Of a stretch of 64,000 bases of DNA, positions 16,091-25,800 are shown in pieces; the first letter of the stretch is position 1, and the number at the start of each line of letters is the position of its first letter. The notes under the pieces were generated by a model, which was not told the DNA's origin, did no database searches, and worked only from the letters and a program-made list of their open reading frames with translations. Both the position numbers and the translations under genes were made by a program. The stretch is from Rhizobacter koreensis (lineage in GTDB: Bacteria > Pseudomonadota > Gammaproteobacteria > Burkholderiales > Burkholderiaceae_C): the NCBI RefSeq assembly GCF_013366375.1, contig NZ_JABWMJ010000005.1:248001-312000 (forward strand), read 5' to 3'.

Positions 16091-17071
16091 ATGTCCCGCC
16101 TCAGCCGTCGTTCCGTCGTCGCCGGTTTCGCCGTCGCTCTTTGCATCGCGGCGACGCCCGGACACGCGCAGTCATGGCCGTCGCGCCCGATCCGGCTCGT
16201 GATTCCGTTTCCCGCCGGCGGATCGACCGACGTCGTCGGCCGGCTGATCGGCGAGAAAGTCTCGCGCGCGCTCGGCCAGCCGGTGGTGGTCGAGAACCGC
16301 GCCGGCGCCGGGGGCACCCTCGGCTCGGATGCCGCGGCCAAGGCACCGCCCGACGGCTACACCTTCCTGCTGGGCACCAGCAGTACCCAGGCGATCGCGC
16401 CCGCGCTCTACACCAAGCTGCCGTACGACCCGGTGCGCGACTTCACGCCCGTGACGCTGCTCGGCACGGCGACCATCCTGATGGTGGTGCATCCGTCGGT
16501 GCCGGCGCGCAGCGTCGGCGAGTTCATCGCCTGGGCGAAGTCGAAGCCGGGTCAGGTGATGTACGGCTCGACCGGGAACGGAAGCGTTTCGCAGCTCACT
16601 GCCGAGTACTTCAAGTCGCTCGCCGGCATCGAGATGCAGCACGTGCCGTACAAGGGCGATACGCCGATGACGCTCGACCTGGTCGCCGGGCGCGTCCAGG
16701 TCGCGTTCGGCACCGCGGTCGCGTTCCTGCCGCACGTGCAGGCGGGCAAGCTCAACATGCTGGCCGTCACCGACGCCAGGCCGTCTCCGGTCGCGCCGAA
16801 CGTGCCGACCGTCGGCGCGTCGGGCCTTCCCGGCTTCGAGGCGTTGCAGTGGTTCGGCCTGCTCGCGCCCGCGGGAACACCGGGCGACGTGGTGGCGCGG
16901 ATGCACGGCGAGGTGGTCAAGGCACTGCAGGCGCCCGACGTGCACGACAAGCTGCAGGGCCTGGGCATGCAGATCGCCGCGAGCGGCCCCGACGCGTTCG
17001 GCAGCTTCATGCGCGCCGAGTCGGCCAAGTGGGGCAAGATCGTGCGCGACGCCGGGGTCAAGCCCGACTGA
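16091..17071 (+). CDS. Bug-family substrate-binding receptor (third copy)
   Basis: 326 residues with a signal peptide ending near TPGHAQ. Characteristic segments are IRLVIPFPAGGSTDVVGR, VVVENRAGAGGTLGSD, PPDGYTFLLG, YDPVRDFTPVTLL and VPYKGDTPMTLDLVAGRVQ. AGGAG lies just upstream of ATG 16091. It ends the rightward run and abuts the convergent VF530 gene, with the stop codons adjacent at 17071/17072. Periplasmic ligand capture for this locus is the likely job; the transport partner is missing locally. Confidence 0.93.
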   Translation: MSRLSRRSVVAGFAVALCIAATPGHAQSWPSRPIRLVIPFPAGGSTDVVGRLIGEKVSRALGQPVVVENRAGAGGTLGSDAAAKAPPDGYTFLLGTSSTQAIAPALYTKLPYDPVRDFTPVTLLGTATILMVVHPSVPARSVGEFIAWAKSKPGQVMYGSTGNGSVSQLTAEYFKSLAGIEMQHVPYKGDTPMTLDLVAGRVQVAFGTAVAFLPHVQAGKLNMLAVTDARPSPVAPNVPTVGASGLPGFEALQWFGLLAPAGTPGDVVARMHGEVVKALQAPDVHDKLQGLGMQIAASGPDAFGSFMRAESAKWGKIVRDAGVKPD

Positions 17072-17359
17072 TCACCTCGAGGCGGGTGGGTCGCCGGTGC
17101 CGGGTGCGCGCTGTCCGCGGCGACGGTCGCGCAGCATGAAGAGGTAGAGCCCCTCGACCTTCTCGCGCGCCCACGGCGTCTTGCGCAGGAATCTCAGGCT
17201 CGACGCGAGGCTCGGCTCGACGCTGAAGCAGCGCACCGGCACCCGCTCCGCGAGGCCCTCCCAGCCGTACTGCTCGACGAGCGCGGTCACGATCGCCTCG
17301 AGCGTGAGGCCGTGCAGCGGGTTGCGCGGTTGCGCAGGCGGGGAGGCGGGATCGTCCAT
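17072..17359 (-). CDS. VF530 (DUF2132) family protein
   Basis: 95 residues. The segment [33 protein letters not shown]..., then [23 protein letters not shown], is the diagnostic VF530 pattern. It is a small all-helical fold described from a Vibrio protein as DNA-binding-like; cellular function is not established. The tail after residue 75 is basic and disordered. ATG 17359 gives the normal family length. It is a single gene, separated by 230 bases from the hydrolase upstream of it; I see no further feature in that gap. Confidence 0.85.
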   Translation of the reverse strand: MDDPASPPAQPRNPLHGLTLEAIVTALVEQYGWEGLAERVPVRCFSVEPSLASSLRFLRKTPWAREKVEGLYLFMLRDRRRGQRAPGTGDPPASR

Positions 17360-17589
17360 GCAGGGCAGGGTCAAAGCGGCGAAGGAACGAGAGCCGCGCG
17401 GCCGAGGAAGGCCGAAGGCGCGAGCGTAGCCGCTCGCCGGGCTCGATGGCGACGCGAGACCCTGGCCCGCGGGACGCAGCCGACCAGCGGTTGGCGTCGC
17501 GAGCGCGCGCGACGCCGTGGTCGCGGTCGGATCGCGCCCGTGCTTCACCGATGGAGCCGTTGCGCGCCGTCGCGCCGCGACCGCCGGTG

Positions 17590-18429
17590 CTACGACGCCA
17601 TCGGCGGCGCCTCCGGCTCGTGCACCGCTTCCCCGGCGCCGGTGGCGGCTTCGGCGGCCGCGATCGCGGGTTCCGGTCCCGTGTCGGGATCGCGCCGCGC
17701 GCTCGCGAACATCTCGGCAAGCCACTGCAGCAGCAGGGCGCTGTACGCGCGCTGATGGACCTCCTGCGTGAGGCCGTGGTCGGCGCCCGTCATGTTGCGG
17801 TAGGTCAGCGACTTCGCCTGCACGCAGGCCTCGCGATAGCTCTCGATCACCGCCGGCGGAATGATGTCGTCGTGCTCGGACGCGACCAGCAGCACGTCGC
17901 CCTTGAACTCGGCGCAGGCACGCAGCGCGCCGTTGCGCCCCGCGGCGACGAAGTTGCGACGGTAGGCACGCAGGTCCTGGTCCTTGTGGAGCTGGAGCTT
18001 GGGCACCTCCCAGCCGTCGTCGATGTAGAGCGCCGGCACGCGCAGCGCGAGCCAGCGCACCGGGCGGATGGTCGTGAGAAAGGCCGCCAGGTAGCCGCCG
18101 TAGCTGCTGCCGACCACCGCGATCGCCGACGGGTCGACCGACGGGTGCTCGACGAGGCGGTCGTACGCTGCGGTGAGGTCGCGCAGGTTGGTCTCGCGCG
18201 AAACCTGCTCGCGCTGCTCCTTGGTCGCGGCATGGCCGCCGAGATCGAACGTGAGGCACACGCAGCCCAGCCCGGCCACCTTGCGCGCGCGCACCAGGTA
18301 CTGCTGCTGGCTGCCGCCCCAGCCGTGCACGAAGAGCACGCCGGGCACCAGCATGCCGGGGGTGATGAGCGTGCCGGCGAGCTTGTCGCAGGCGCCCTGG
18401 ATCTCGATCTTCTCGTCGCGGGTGGTCAT
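17590..18429 (-). CDS. alpha/beta hydrolase (dienelactone-hydrolase / acyl-peptidase-like)
   Basis: 279 residues. [10 protein letters not shown] supplies the oxyanion region. [11 protein letters not shown] has the nucleophile elbow GxSxG with S109. [10 protein letters not shown] carries the acid and GADHGLT the His, so the triad is complete. Family members hydrolyse esters, thioesters or peptides; the substrate is unknown. No signal peptide, so it is cytoplasmic. The C-terminal 35 residues are Ala/Glu/Pro-rich. Its ATG overlaps the stop of the DUF3182 gene by 4 nt (18426-18429), so the two are translated together. Confidence 0.85.
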   Translation of the reverse strand: MTTRDEKIEIQGACDKLAGTLITPGMLVPGVLFVHGWGGSQQQYLVRARKVAGLGCVCLTFDLGGHAATKEQREQVSRETNLRDLTAAYDRLVEHPSVDPSAIAVVGSSYGGYLAAFLTTIRPVRWLALRVPALYIDDGWEVPKLQLHKDQDLRAYRRNFVAAGRNGALRACAEFKGDVLLVASEHDDIIPPAVIESYREACVQAKSLTYRNMTGADHGLTQEVHQRAYSALLLQWLAEMFASARRDPDTGPEPAIAAAEAATGAGEAVHEPEAPPMAS

Positions 18430-19529
18430 CGGCGTTGCAGGACGGCGTACTTGGTGATCGGTCCGAGGTGGTCGTCGACCCCGGCGAAGTAGACGACGGC
18501 GCCGTCGGGCGGGGTCTGGTCGGGGCCGTGCATCTCGACCGTCGACGCCTGCACGGTATCGAGGCCGGGGTCGGCGGCGATCGCCTCGAGCGCCGCGATC
18601 TCGGCGCCGCTCGCGCCGCCGATCCGCCACGACTGTTCGAGCACGCCGGCGTGCGGCCGCCCGTCGGCGTCGTGCCCCGCGGCAACGTCGTAGTTGGCGC
18701 GCGACGCGAACATGCCGTCGAAGCAGGCGAGCGCCGCAGCGTGGTACGTGCGCGCCTGCGCGACCGCGCGGCGCACACCCTCGTCCGGCGCGATCCGGCC
18801 GAGCGTCTCGAGGCCGCCCGGCGCGACGGTGAGCGTCGAGCCGCCGTAGACCTCGTGGCCGTGCCGGTTGCGCGTCGCGCATTGCGTGCCGTAGTAGCTC
18901 GCGAGCATCGAGCCGACGCGCACCTGGCCGACGCTGTAGGTGCGGATCTCGTCGAGGTTGCGCTCGACCACGAGGCCGTGGCGCGCGATCTCGGCAGCCT
19001 CGAGCGCGCCGAGCTGCGCGTCGAGCTCGGCGGTGTCGCGGGCGACGCTCTGGCCCGAGCCGCCGATGCCGCACGCGAGCTTGATGCGGACCGCGCCGCC
19101 CGCGAGCAGGCGGCGCCCGGCGGTGGCGGCGTCGTGCAGCGAGAACGCCGCGAAGCCCGGCAGCACGACGTCGCGCACCCGGTCCGCGAAGGCGTGGCTC
19201 CAGCCCGGCGGCGCTGCTGCGTCGGCCTCGACCAGCGGATGGGTGATCGTCTTGGTGGCGACGAACGGGTGCGGGACGACGCCGCCGAAGAGGTCGTCCT
19301 CGCCGGCGATGCCGAACGCACGCGCCCTGTCGAGCGAGGTCAGCGTCTCGTTCGGCACCACGTAGCCGAAGCCGCCGTCGGGCGCTGCGCCGTTGCCGTC
19401 GGTCTCGCCGAACGCACAGCCGATCAGCGTCGCCAGGCGCCTGGCGAGGCAGCGCTGGGTGACGATCTCGTGCTCGCGCGCGTCGGGGCGGCACGCGAGG
19501 AAGGTCACGCGTCGGTGGGCGCTCAGCAT
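18426..19529 (-). CDS. DUF3182 family protein
   Basis: 367 residues. I recognise it as a DUF3182 protein; the family has no settled function. Visible marks are [15 protein letters not shown], the glycine-rich [38 protein letters not shown], and [20 protein letters not shown]. The order of a basic/Gly loop followed by ERNL-E-RTYS is reminiscent of ATP-grasp enzymes, but this is inference. It is coupled to the alpha/beta hydrolase by an ATGA overlap and starts 110 bases from the divergent gene at 19640. Confidence 0.8.
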   Translation of the reverse strand: MLSAHRRVTFLACRPDAREHEIVTQRCLARRLATLIGCAFGETDGNGAAPDGGFGYVVPNETLTSLDRARAFGIAGEDDLFGGVVPHPFVATKTITHPLVEADAAAPPGWSHAFADRVRDVVLPGFAAFSLHDAATAGRRLLAGGAVRIKLACGIGGSGQSVARDTAELDAQLGALEAAEIARHGLVVERNLDEIRTYSVGQVRVGSMLASYYGTQCATRNRHGHEVYGGSTLTVAPGGLETLGRIAPDEGVRRAVAQARTYHAAALACFDGMFASRANYDVAAGHDADGRPHAGVLEQSWRIGGASGAEIAALEAIAADPGLDTVQASTVEMHGPDQTPPDGAVVYFAGVDDHLGPITKYAVLQRR

Positions 19530-19639
19530 GGAAGCGGCGCCGTCGTTGTAGCCTTGGCCCGCCGGTGCACGCCGGCCGCGCGCGTGGCGAGGGCAGCCCG
19601 CCGCCCGCGACCTCCTGCCGACCCGACGACGATTCGCCC

Positions 19640-20239
19640 GTGGCCAACCGCAGCTATCTGTACGCGACCGACTCGAACCCCGGCGACGGCCCGGATTTCG
19701 GGCGCCTGCCGGTCGGCCTGGCCGAATGGGCCTACGACTTCCCGCTCGCCTTCAAGATCCTGGTGTCGGAGCAGGCCAGGCCCTGCAAGTCGATCATCTG
19801 GAAGGTGCCGGGCGACGACATCGCGATCATCGGCAACTACCGGCTCGGCTTCGAGCGGCTGAAGAAGTTCCTGCACCAGATCGACCTCCCGGCGGCCCAG
19901 CCGCTGATCGACGACACGCTGCGTTTCCTCACCCGGCCCGAGAACCGGCGCGAGTTCATCGTGCTCGAAGGCGGCGAGCTGTTCGACATGGGCGAGGAGC
20001 CGATGGCCGAACTCAACGCGCGGCTGTTCATCGAGGTGAGCCATCTCGAGCCCGAGATCGACTCGGTGCTCGAGCGCCTGCGCTGGCGCCCGCCGGCGCC
20101 GCGGCGCGAAGGCCTGCTCGGGCGCCTGTTCGCGCCGAAGCCGGCTCCGCTGCATCACGACGACCAGCTCAAGCTGCTGCGCCAGCTCGGGCTCGGCGCC
20201 TGGTCGAACGCGCTGCACGTGGATTTCAGCCAGGGCTGA
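19640..20239 (+). CDS. uncharacterised cytoplasmic protein
   Basis: 199 residues from a GTG start giving VANRSYLYATDSNPG. An upstream ATG at 19565 would add Arg/Pro-rich sequence that looks non-coding. Features include WAYDFPLAFKILVSEQ, SIIWKVPGDDIAIIGNY, a helical stretch with many acidic residues, and a C-terminal HHDDQLKLLRQLGLG. No motif for catalysis is apparent. The conserved-looking beginning recurs in other bacterial proteins of unknown role. It stands alone between divergent and convergent neighbours. Confidence 0.7.
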   Translation: MANRSYLYATDSNPGDGPDFGRLPVGLAEWAYDFPLAFKILVSEQARPCKSIIWKVPGDDIAIIGNYRLGFERLKKFLHQIDLPAAQPLIDDTLRFLTRPENRREFIVLEGGELFDMGEEPMAELNARLFIEVSHLEPEIDSVLERLRWRPPAPRREGLLGRLFAPKPAPLHHDDQLKLLRQLGLGAWSNALHVDFSQG

Positions 20240-20265
20240 GCGGGTCGGCCAGGCGCCTGGCGGGC

Positions 20266-20922
20266 TCAGTGCTTGGCGTTGCCCTTGGCGCCGCCGCGCA
20301 CCGCCGCGTGCGTCGTCTGCGCGAGCTTCAGGTGGTCCTGCAGCGTCGGCAGCGTCTTCGCGGCGAACGCCTTGATGTCGGCGTCGCGGCCCGACTTGGC
20401 CTCCTTCTGGAACTCGGCGATGTCCTTCTTGTGGTCGGCGAGCATGTGCGCCATGTACTGGCGGTCGAAGTCGGCGCCCGAGAGCTTCTCGAGCTTGGCA
20501 CGATCGCTCTGCGCCTTCTTGTCGAGGGTGGTCGGCGGCTGCATGCCCTTGCCGGTGGCAATCTGCATCAGCTCGCTGTTGGCGCGTGAATGGTCGTCGA
20601 CCATGCGCTGGCCGAACTGCTTGACCTGATCGTTCTGCGCCTTCTGCTGGGCGAGACGGCCGAGCTCGACCTCGGCCATGCCGCCCATCGCCGCCTTCTC
20701 GACGAAGCGGCGGTCGGCGGCCGGAACCGCGGCGCCGCGCGCGGCCCCGCTCGTCGCGTTGCTGCCCGAGGCGGTGCCGCTGCTGCCGCTGTTGGCCGCG
20801 GTCGTCGGGGTCGTCGCGCTCGGCGTGGTGGTGGTGGGGGCGGGCTGGGCCTGCGCCGTCACGAGGCCAGCGGCCAGGAGCGCGGCAGCGAGCGACGCGC
20901 GGGTGGGAAAGGAACGGGACAT
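20266..20922 (-). CDS. DUF4142 periplasmic protein
   Basis: 218 residues. It has a signal peptide MSRSFPTRASLAAALLAAGLVTAQAQ, then a Thr/Ser/Pro-rich linker (about residues 27-65). The DUF4142 domain contains RFVEKAAMGGMAEVELGRLAQQKAQNDQVKQFGQRMVDDHSRAN and later DRQYMAHMLADHKKDIAEFQKEA. These proteins are ferritin-like helical bundles found in the envelope, often linked to stress, but biochemical function is not known. The tail KGNAKH is basic. ATG 20922 was chosen because it starts the signal peptide. Single gene. Confidence 0.88.
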   Translation of the reverse strand: MSRSFPTRASLAAALLAAGLVTAQAQPAPTTTTPSATTPTTAANSGSSGTASGSNATSGAARGAAVPAADRRFVEKAAMGGMAEVELGRLAQQKAQNDQVKQFGQRMVDDHSRANSELMQIATGKGMQPPTTLDKKAQSDRAKLEKLSGADFDRQYMAHMLADHKKDIAEFQKEAKSGRDADIKAFAAKTLPTLQDHLKLAQTTHAAVRGGAKGNAKH

Positions 20923-21017
20923 GGCTGGAACTCCTGTGGTTGAACCCGGGAGTTCGGCAATCCGCGTGCCGTTCGCGGCGCAATCGCCGCCGCTCGCGAA
21001 CCCTGCGAATCGGAGCC

Positions 21018-22073
21018 CTACGCCGTCGGCGTGGTCCGCAGCAGGTCGTTGTTTTCCTCGGCGACCAGGCGCTCGATGATGCGGCGCGACTCGAAGCCGC
21101 CCATGTCGATGTTCAGGCGCATCAGGTGGCGGCGCGGCTGCTCCGAGAGGTTGCGCTGCTGCGACTCGAGCATCGCCAGGTCCTCGCCGAAGATCTTCGC
21201 CTGCCCGGTGCGGATCGTCTCGGTGAGCGCCGCATCGCCGATGTTGAAGTTGCGCGCCATGCCCCAGAAGTACCAGATCGACGTGTCGGTCTCGGGCGTG
21301 ATGAAGTCGACCACGATGCTCGACGCCTTCTTTTCCGGCGGCGCGGCGTAGCCGCCTTCGCCGGCGTGCGCGACGCCGACCTCGATCATCACGTGGCTCG
21401 GCGGCGTGAAGCGGCAGATCTGCCAGCGGTCGCACGGCACGTCGTCGGCCAGGCCATTGCCGCGCAGCGCCGCCTGCCAGAACGGCGGCGGCATGATGTT
21501 GCTCATGAAGCGGCTGGTGATCGCCGAGTCGCCCTCGACGCGGGTCTCGGGCGCCGCCTCCTCGATCTCGCGCTGCCCGATGCTCGACGCATGCACGTAG
21601 GTCTCGTGCGTCAGGTCCATCAGGTTGTCGATCATCAGCCGGTAGTCGCAGCCGATGTGAAACAGCCCACCGGCATACACCCACTCGGGGCTCTCCGCCC
21701 ACGGCAGGTGGTGCAGCTTGGCCGGATCGGCGAGCGCCTTCTCGCCCGGCCAGACCCACACGAAGCCGTAGCGCTCGATCGTCGGATAGCTCCGGATGCG
21801 CGGCCGCACGCGCTGCCCGGGCATGCCGACGCAGTGGCCGTCGCCTCCCATCACGAGGCCGTGATAGCCGCAGACGATCCGGCCGTCGTCGCGCACGCTG
21901 CCGAGCGAGAGCGGCGCCCCGCGGTGCGGGCAGAAGTCCTCGAGTGCGGTGGCGACGCCTTGCTCGGCCCGGAAGATCACCACCCGCTCGCCGCACACCG
22001 TGCGGCCGAGCGGCCGCCCGTCGGCGATCTCGTCGGGCGTGCACGCGACATACCAGGCATTTCGGATGTACAT
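21018..22073 (-). CDS. Rieske non-haem iron oxygenase alpha subunit, VanA-like
   Basis: 351 residues, typical for vanillate O-demethylase oxygenases. The Rieske cluster ligands are C48-x-H50 and C68-x2-H71 (FCPHRGAP...VCGYHG). The mononuclear iron site is N150-L-x-D153-x2-H156-x4-H161 (NLMDLTHETYVH). The protein would demethylate or hydroxylate an aromatic acid with electrons from a VanB-type reductase, which is not adjacent. AGGAGG lies 4 bases before the ATG. Substrate could be vanillate or a related methoxy or carbocyclic compound. Confidence 0.9.
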   Translation of the reverse strand: MYIRNAWYVACTPDEIADGRPLGRTVCGERVVIFRAEQGVATALEDFCPHRGAPLSLGSVRDDGRIVCGYHGLVMGGDGHCVGMPGQRVRPRIRSYPTIERYGFVWVWPGEKALADPAKLHHLPWAESPEWVYAGGLFHIGCDYRLMIDNLMDLTHETYVHASSIGQREIEEAAPETRVEGDSAITSRFMSNIMPPPFWQAALRGNGLADDVPCDRWQICRFTPPSHVMIEVGVAHAGEGGYAAPPEKKASSIVVDFITPETDTSIWYFWGMARNFNIGDAALTETIRTGQAKIFGEDLAMLESQQRNLSEQPRRHLMRLNIDMGGFESRRIIERLVAEENNDLLRTTPTA

Positions 22074-22215
22074 GGAGCCTCCTGCGGTGCGCCAGCCGCG
22101 TCGAATCCGTCGCGGCTGCGCCGGGCCATGCTAGCGCGCCGCCCTGCGGGCCGGCGCGTGGGCGGCGCGCGGCGGCGCGCGTCCGATCCGGCCGCGTCCC
22201 GGGAGCCGGACGAGG

Positions 22216-22237
22216 AAAGGGCGCCTCGCGGGCGCCC
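22216..22237 (-). terminator. weak intrinsic terminator candidate
   Basis: On the minus strand a GGGCGCC / GGCGCCC stem (22219-22237) is followed by only three T. It lies 44 bases after the stop of the small gene at 22281. The short T-run makes it weak. Confidence 0.35.
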
Positions 22238-22280
22238 TGGCTCGGGAGCAGGCCCCGGCTGCGCGAGGCGCCCGCCGGCG

Positions 22281-22496
22281 TCAGCTCTGGCCGCCGCGGC
22301 CGCCGCCCCGATTGTCGGAGTCGGTGTTGCTGTGCGCGTTGCGATCGGCGTGGCGCGCGTTCTCGATCGCGTCGCCCTGGCTGTCGGCGGACTCGTCCTG
22401 CTGCATCTCGTCGAGCTCTTCCTGCTCGGCGACGGCGTCGCGGCGTTCGGCCAGGGGCTTGCCCGGACCGGAAGGGGTGTCTGCGTGTCGGCTCAT
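22281..22496 (-). CDS. small hydrophilic hypothetical protein
   Basis: 71 residues, almost without hydrophobic residues. It is rich in Asp, Glu, Gln, Ser and Asn, and ends GGGRGGQS, so it should be intrinsically disordered. An AGGAG motif about 7 bases before ATG 22496 supports translation. I cannot assign a function; small acidic disordered proteins are often stress-linked, but that is inference. It sits alone between the VanA-like gene and the RND operon. The very long open frame continuing to 26696 on this strand is a shadow of the RND permease. Confidence 0.6.
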   Translation of the reverse strand: MSRHADTPSGPGKPLAERRDAVAEQEELDEMQQDESADSQGDAIENARHADRNAHSNTDSDNRGGGRGGQS

Positions 22497-22820
22497 CGGT
22501 GGTCTCCTGGGGTGCGCGCGGTGCGGGCGCGCACCGGGCGGTCCAAGCCGCTGCGGCAAGCCGCATGCCGCGCGTGCTCGGCACCGTTGCGCCCCGCCCC
22601 GAACGGGCCGGCCGCCCCTGTCGTTCGTAGCGGCCACGCACGCCAACTCCGTCACGCCGGGCCGGGTGCGGCCATGGGAACCCACCGATTCGCCGGGATT
22701 TCCGTTCTGCCTATGATCGGCGCCGACCCTTCCGGCCGCGACCGTCCGCCGACGCGGATGCGAGCGCGCGCCGCCCCGCTGCGCACCCGCGCGCGCGGTG
22801 CCTGACCGAGCCCCCTGCCC
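22497..22820. other. 324-bp intergenic region before the RND operon
   Basis: No gene is evident. TATGAT at 22712-22717 could be a -10 element for the rightward RND operon, but no clear -35 hexamer is seen at 16-18 bases. No regulator gene or obvious operator is adjacent. Confidence 0.35.
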
Positions 22821-25800
22821 ATGTCGATGGTTCAGCTCGCCCTGCGGCGCCCGTACACGTTCATCGTGATGGCGATGCTGATCGTGCTCGCGACGCCGTT
22901 CGCGCTGCGCAACATGGCCACCGACATCTTTCCCGAGATCGACATTCCCGTCATCTCGATCATCTGGAACTACGGCGGGCTGCCGGCGCAGGAGATGGGC
23001 CAGCGCATCGCGGGTCAGACCGAACGCAGCCTCACCACCACGGTGAGCGACATCGAGCACATCGAGTCGACGTCGCTCGCCGGCATCACGGTGGTGAAGG
23101 TGTTCTTCCAGCCGCACGCCAACATCCAGACCGCGCTGGCCCAGGTGGTGGCGATCGGCCAGTCGCAGGTGCGCCAGCTGCCGCCGGGGATCACGCCGCC
23201 GCTGATCATCAAGTACTCGGCATCGAGCATCCCGGTGGTGCAGCTGGGCCTGTCGAGCCCCACGCTGCCCGAGCAGACCCTGTTCGACACCGCGATCAAC
23301 GGCCTGCGCCCGCAGCTGATCACCATTCCCGGCGTCGCCATCCCGGCGCCGTACGGCGGCAAGAGCCGGCTCATCTCGGTCGATCTCGACACCCAGGCGT
23401 TGCAGGCACGCGGCATGGCGCCGGCCGACGTGGTCGCCGCGATCAACGTGCAGAACCTGATCCTGCCGTCGGGCACCGCCAAGCTCGGCGAGACCGAGTA
23501 CACGGTGCGGATGAACGGGTCGCCCGACGCGATCGCGGGCCTCAACGAGCTGCCGATCCGCACCGCGAATGGTGCGACCACGCTGCTGCGCGACGTCGCC
23601 TACGTGCGCGACGGCTTCCAGCCGCAGACCAACATCGTGCGCCAGGACGGCGTGCGCGGCGTCCTGCTCTCGGTGCTGAAGAACGGTGGCGCCTCGACCC
23701 TCGACATCGTCGACAACCTGAAGGCGCTGCTGCCGCGCGCGCAGGCGACGCTGCCGCCGGACGTGAAGGTGACGCCGCTGTTCGACCAGTCGGTGTTCGT
23801 GAAGGCAGCGGTGAAGGGCGTGGTCGCCGAGGCGCTGATCGCGGCGCTGCTCACCGCGGCGATGGTGCTGCTCTTCCTCGGCAACTGGAAGAGCACGCTG
23901 ATCATCGCGGTGACGATCCCGCTCTCGATCCTGGCATCGATCCTGGCGCTCTACGCGCTCGGCGAGACGCTCAACCTGATGACGCTCGGCGGCCTCGCGC
24001 TCGCGGTCGGCATCCTGGTCGACCAGGCGATCGTGACGATCGAGAACATCGAGCGACACCTGCACATGGGCACCGAGCTCAAGGAGGCGATCCGCACCGG
24101 CGCCGACGAGATCGGCGTCGCCGCGTTCGTCTCGACGCTCTGCATCTGCATCGTGTTCGTGCCGATGTTCTTCCTGTCGGGGGTCGCGCGGTTCCTGTTC
24201 GTGCCGCTGGCCGAAGCGGTGGTGTTCGCCATGCTGGCGTCGTACATCCTCTCGCGGACACTGGTGCCGACGCTCGTGATGCTGCTGATGCGGCGCCATG
24301 GCAAAAGCGAAGCGGACGCCAAGCCGAGCCTGCTGCAGCGTGTCTACCGCGGCTTCGACCGCCAGTTCGAGCGCGTGCGGCGCGCCTACACGCTGTCGCT
24401 GTCGGCGCTGCTCGCGCGGCGGCGCCCCTTCGCGATCGGCTTCACCGCGTTCTGCCTGCTCTCGTGCGGGCTCTACCCGGTGCTCGGGCGCGACTTCTTC
24501 CCCGACGTCGACGCCGGCCAGATCCGCCTGCACATGCGCGCGCCGACCGGCACGCGCATCGAGGAGACCGCGCGCCTGGCCGACGCGGTCCAGGCCGAGA
24601 TCCGCAAGATCGTGCCGCCCGAGGAGCTCGAGACCATCCTCGACAACCTGGGCGTTCCGAACAGCGGCATCAACCTCTCGTATTCCAACGCCGGGACCAT
24701 CGGCACGCTCGACGGCGAGATCCTCCTGTCGCTCAAGGAAGGGCACCGGCCGACCGCGGAGTTCGTGCGCGAGCTGCGGCGGGAGCTTCCCCAGCGCTTC
24801 CCGGGCGTCGAGTTCTTCTTCCAGCCGGCCGACATCGTCACGCAGATCCTCAACTTCGGCCTGCCGGCAGCGATCGACGTCCAGTTCAGCGGCAACAACC
24901 AGACCGCCAACATCGAGCTCGCCGGCGAGCTGGTCAAGCAGATCCGCACCATTCCGGGCGCGGTCGATGCCCACGTGCACCAGCGCCTCGACGCGCCGTC
25001 GCTCAACCTGCAGATGGACCGCACCCGGCTGCAGCAGATGGGCCTGTCGGCTTTCAACGTCGGCCAGAACGTGCTGCTGTCGCTGTCGGGCAGCTCGCAG
25101 ACCGCGCCCGCGTTCTGGCTCAACCCGCAGAACGGCGTCGTCTACAACATCCAGGTCCAGACGCCGCAATACAACGTCGGCTCGCTCGACGCGCTGCTCA
25201 ACATGCCGGTCGGCGCGCCGGCGACGGCGGCCAACCCCGGGACGCAGCCGCAGCTGCTCGGCAACCTCGTCGAGGCGCAGCCGGGCCGCCAGCTCGCGGT
25301 GGTCTCGCGCTACAACATCACGCCGATCGTCGATGTCTACGTCAGCGTGCAGGGCACCGACCTCGCGAGCGTCGCCGCCAAGGTGCAGGAGAAGGTCGAC
25401 GCGCTCAAGCCGCGGCTGCCGCGCGGCAGCCAGGTCGCGATCCGCGGTCAGGTCGAGACGATGCAGTCGTCGTTCGTCGGCCTCGGGGTCGGCCTCGCGA
25501 TCGCGATCGTGCTGGTCTACCTGCTGGTGGTCGTGAACTTCCAGTCGTGGATCGACGCCGCGATCATCATCGCGGCGCTGCCGGCCGCGCTCGCCGGCAT
25601 CGCCTGGATGCTGTTCATCACCGGCACCACGCTCTCGGTGCCGGCGCTCACCGGCGCGATCATGACGATGGGCGTCGCCACCGCGAACAGCATCCTGCTC
25701 ATCTCGTTCGCACGCCAGCGCAAGGACGCCGGCGTGCCGGCGCTGTCGGCGGCGCTCGAGGCGGGCGCGACCCGCATCCGCCCGGTGCTGATGACGGCGC

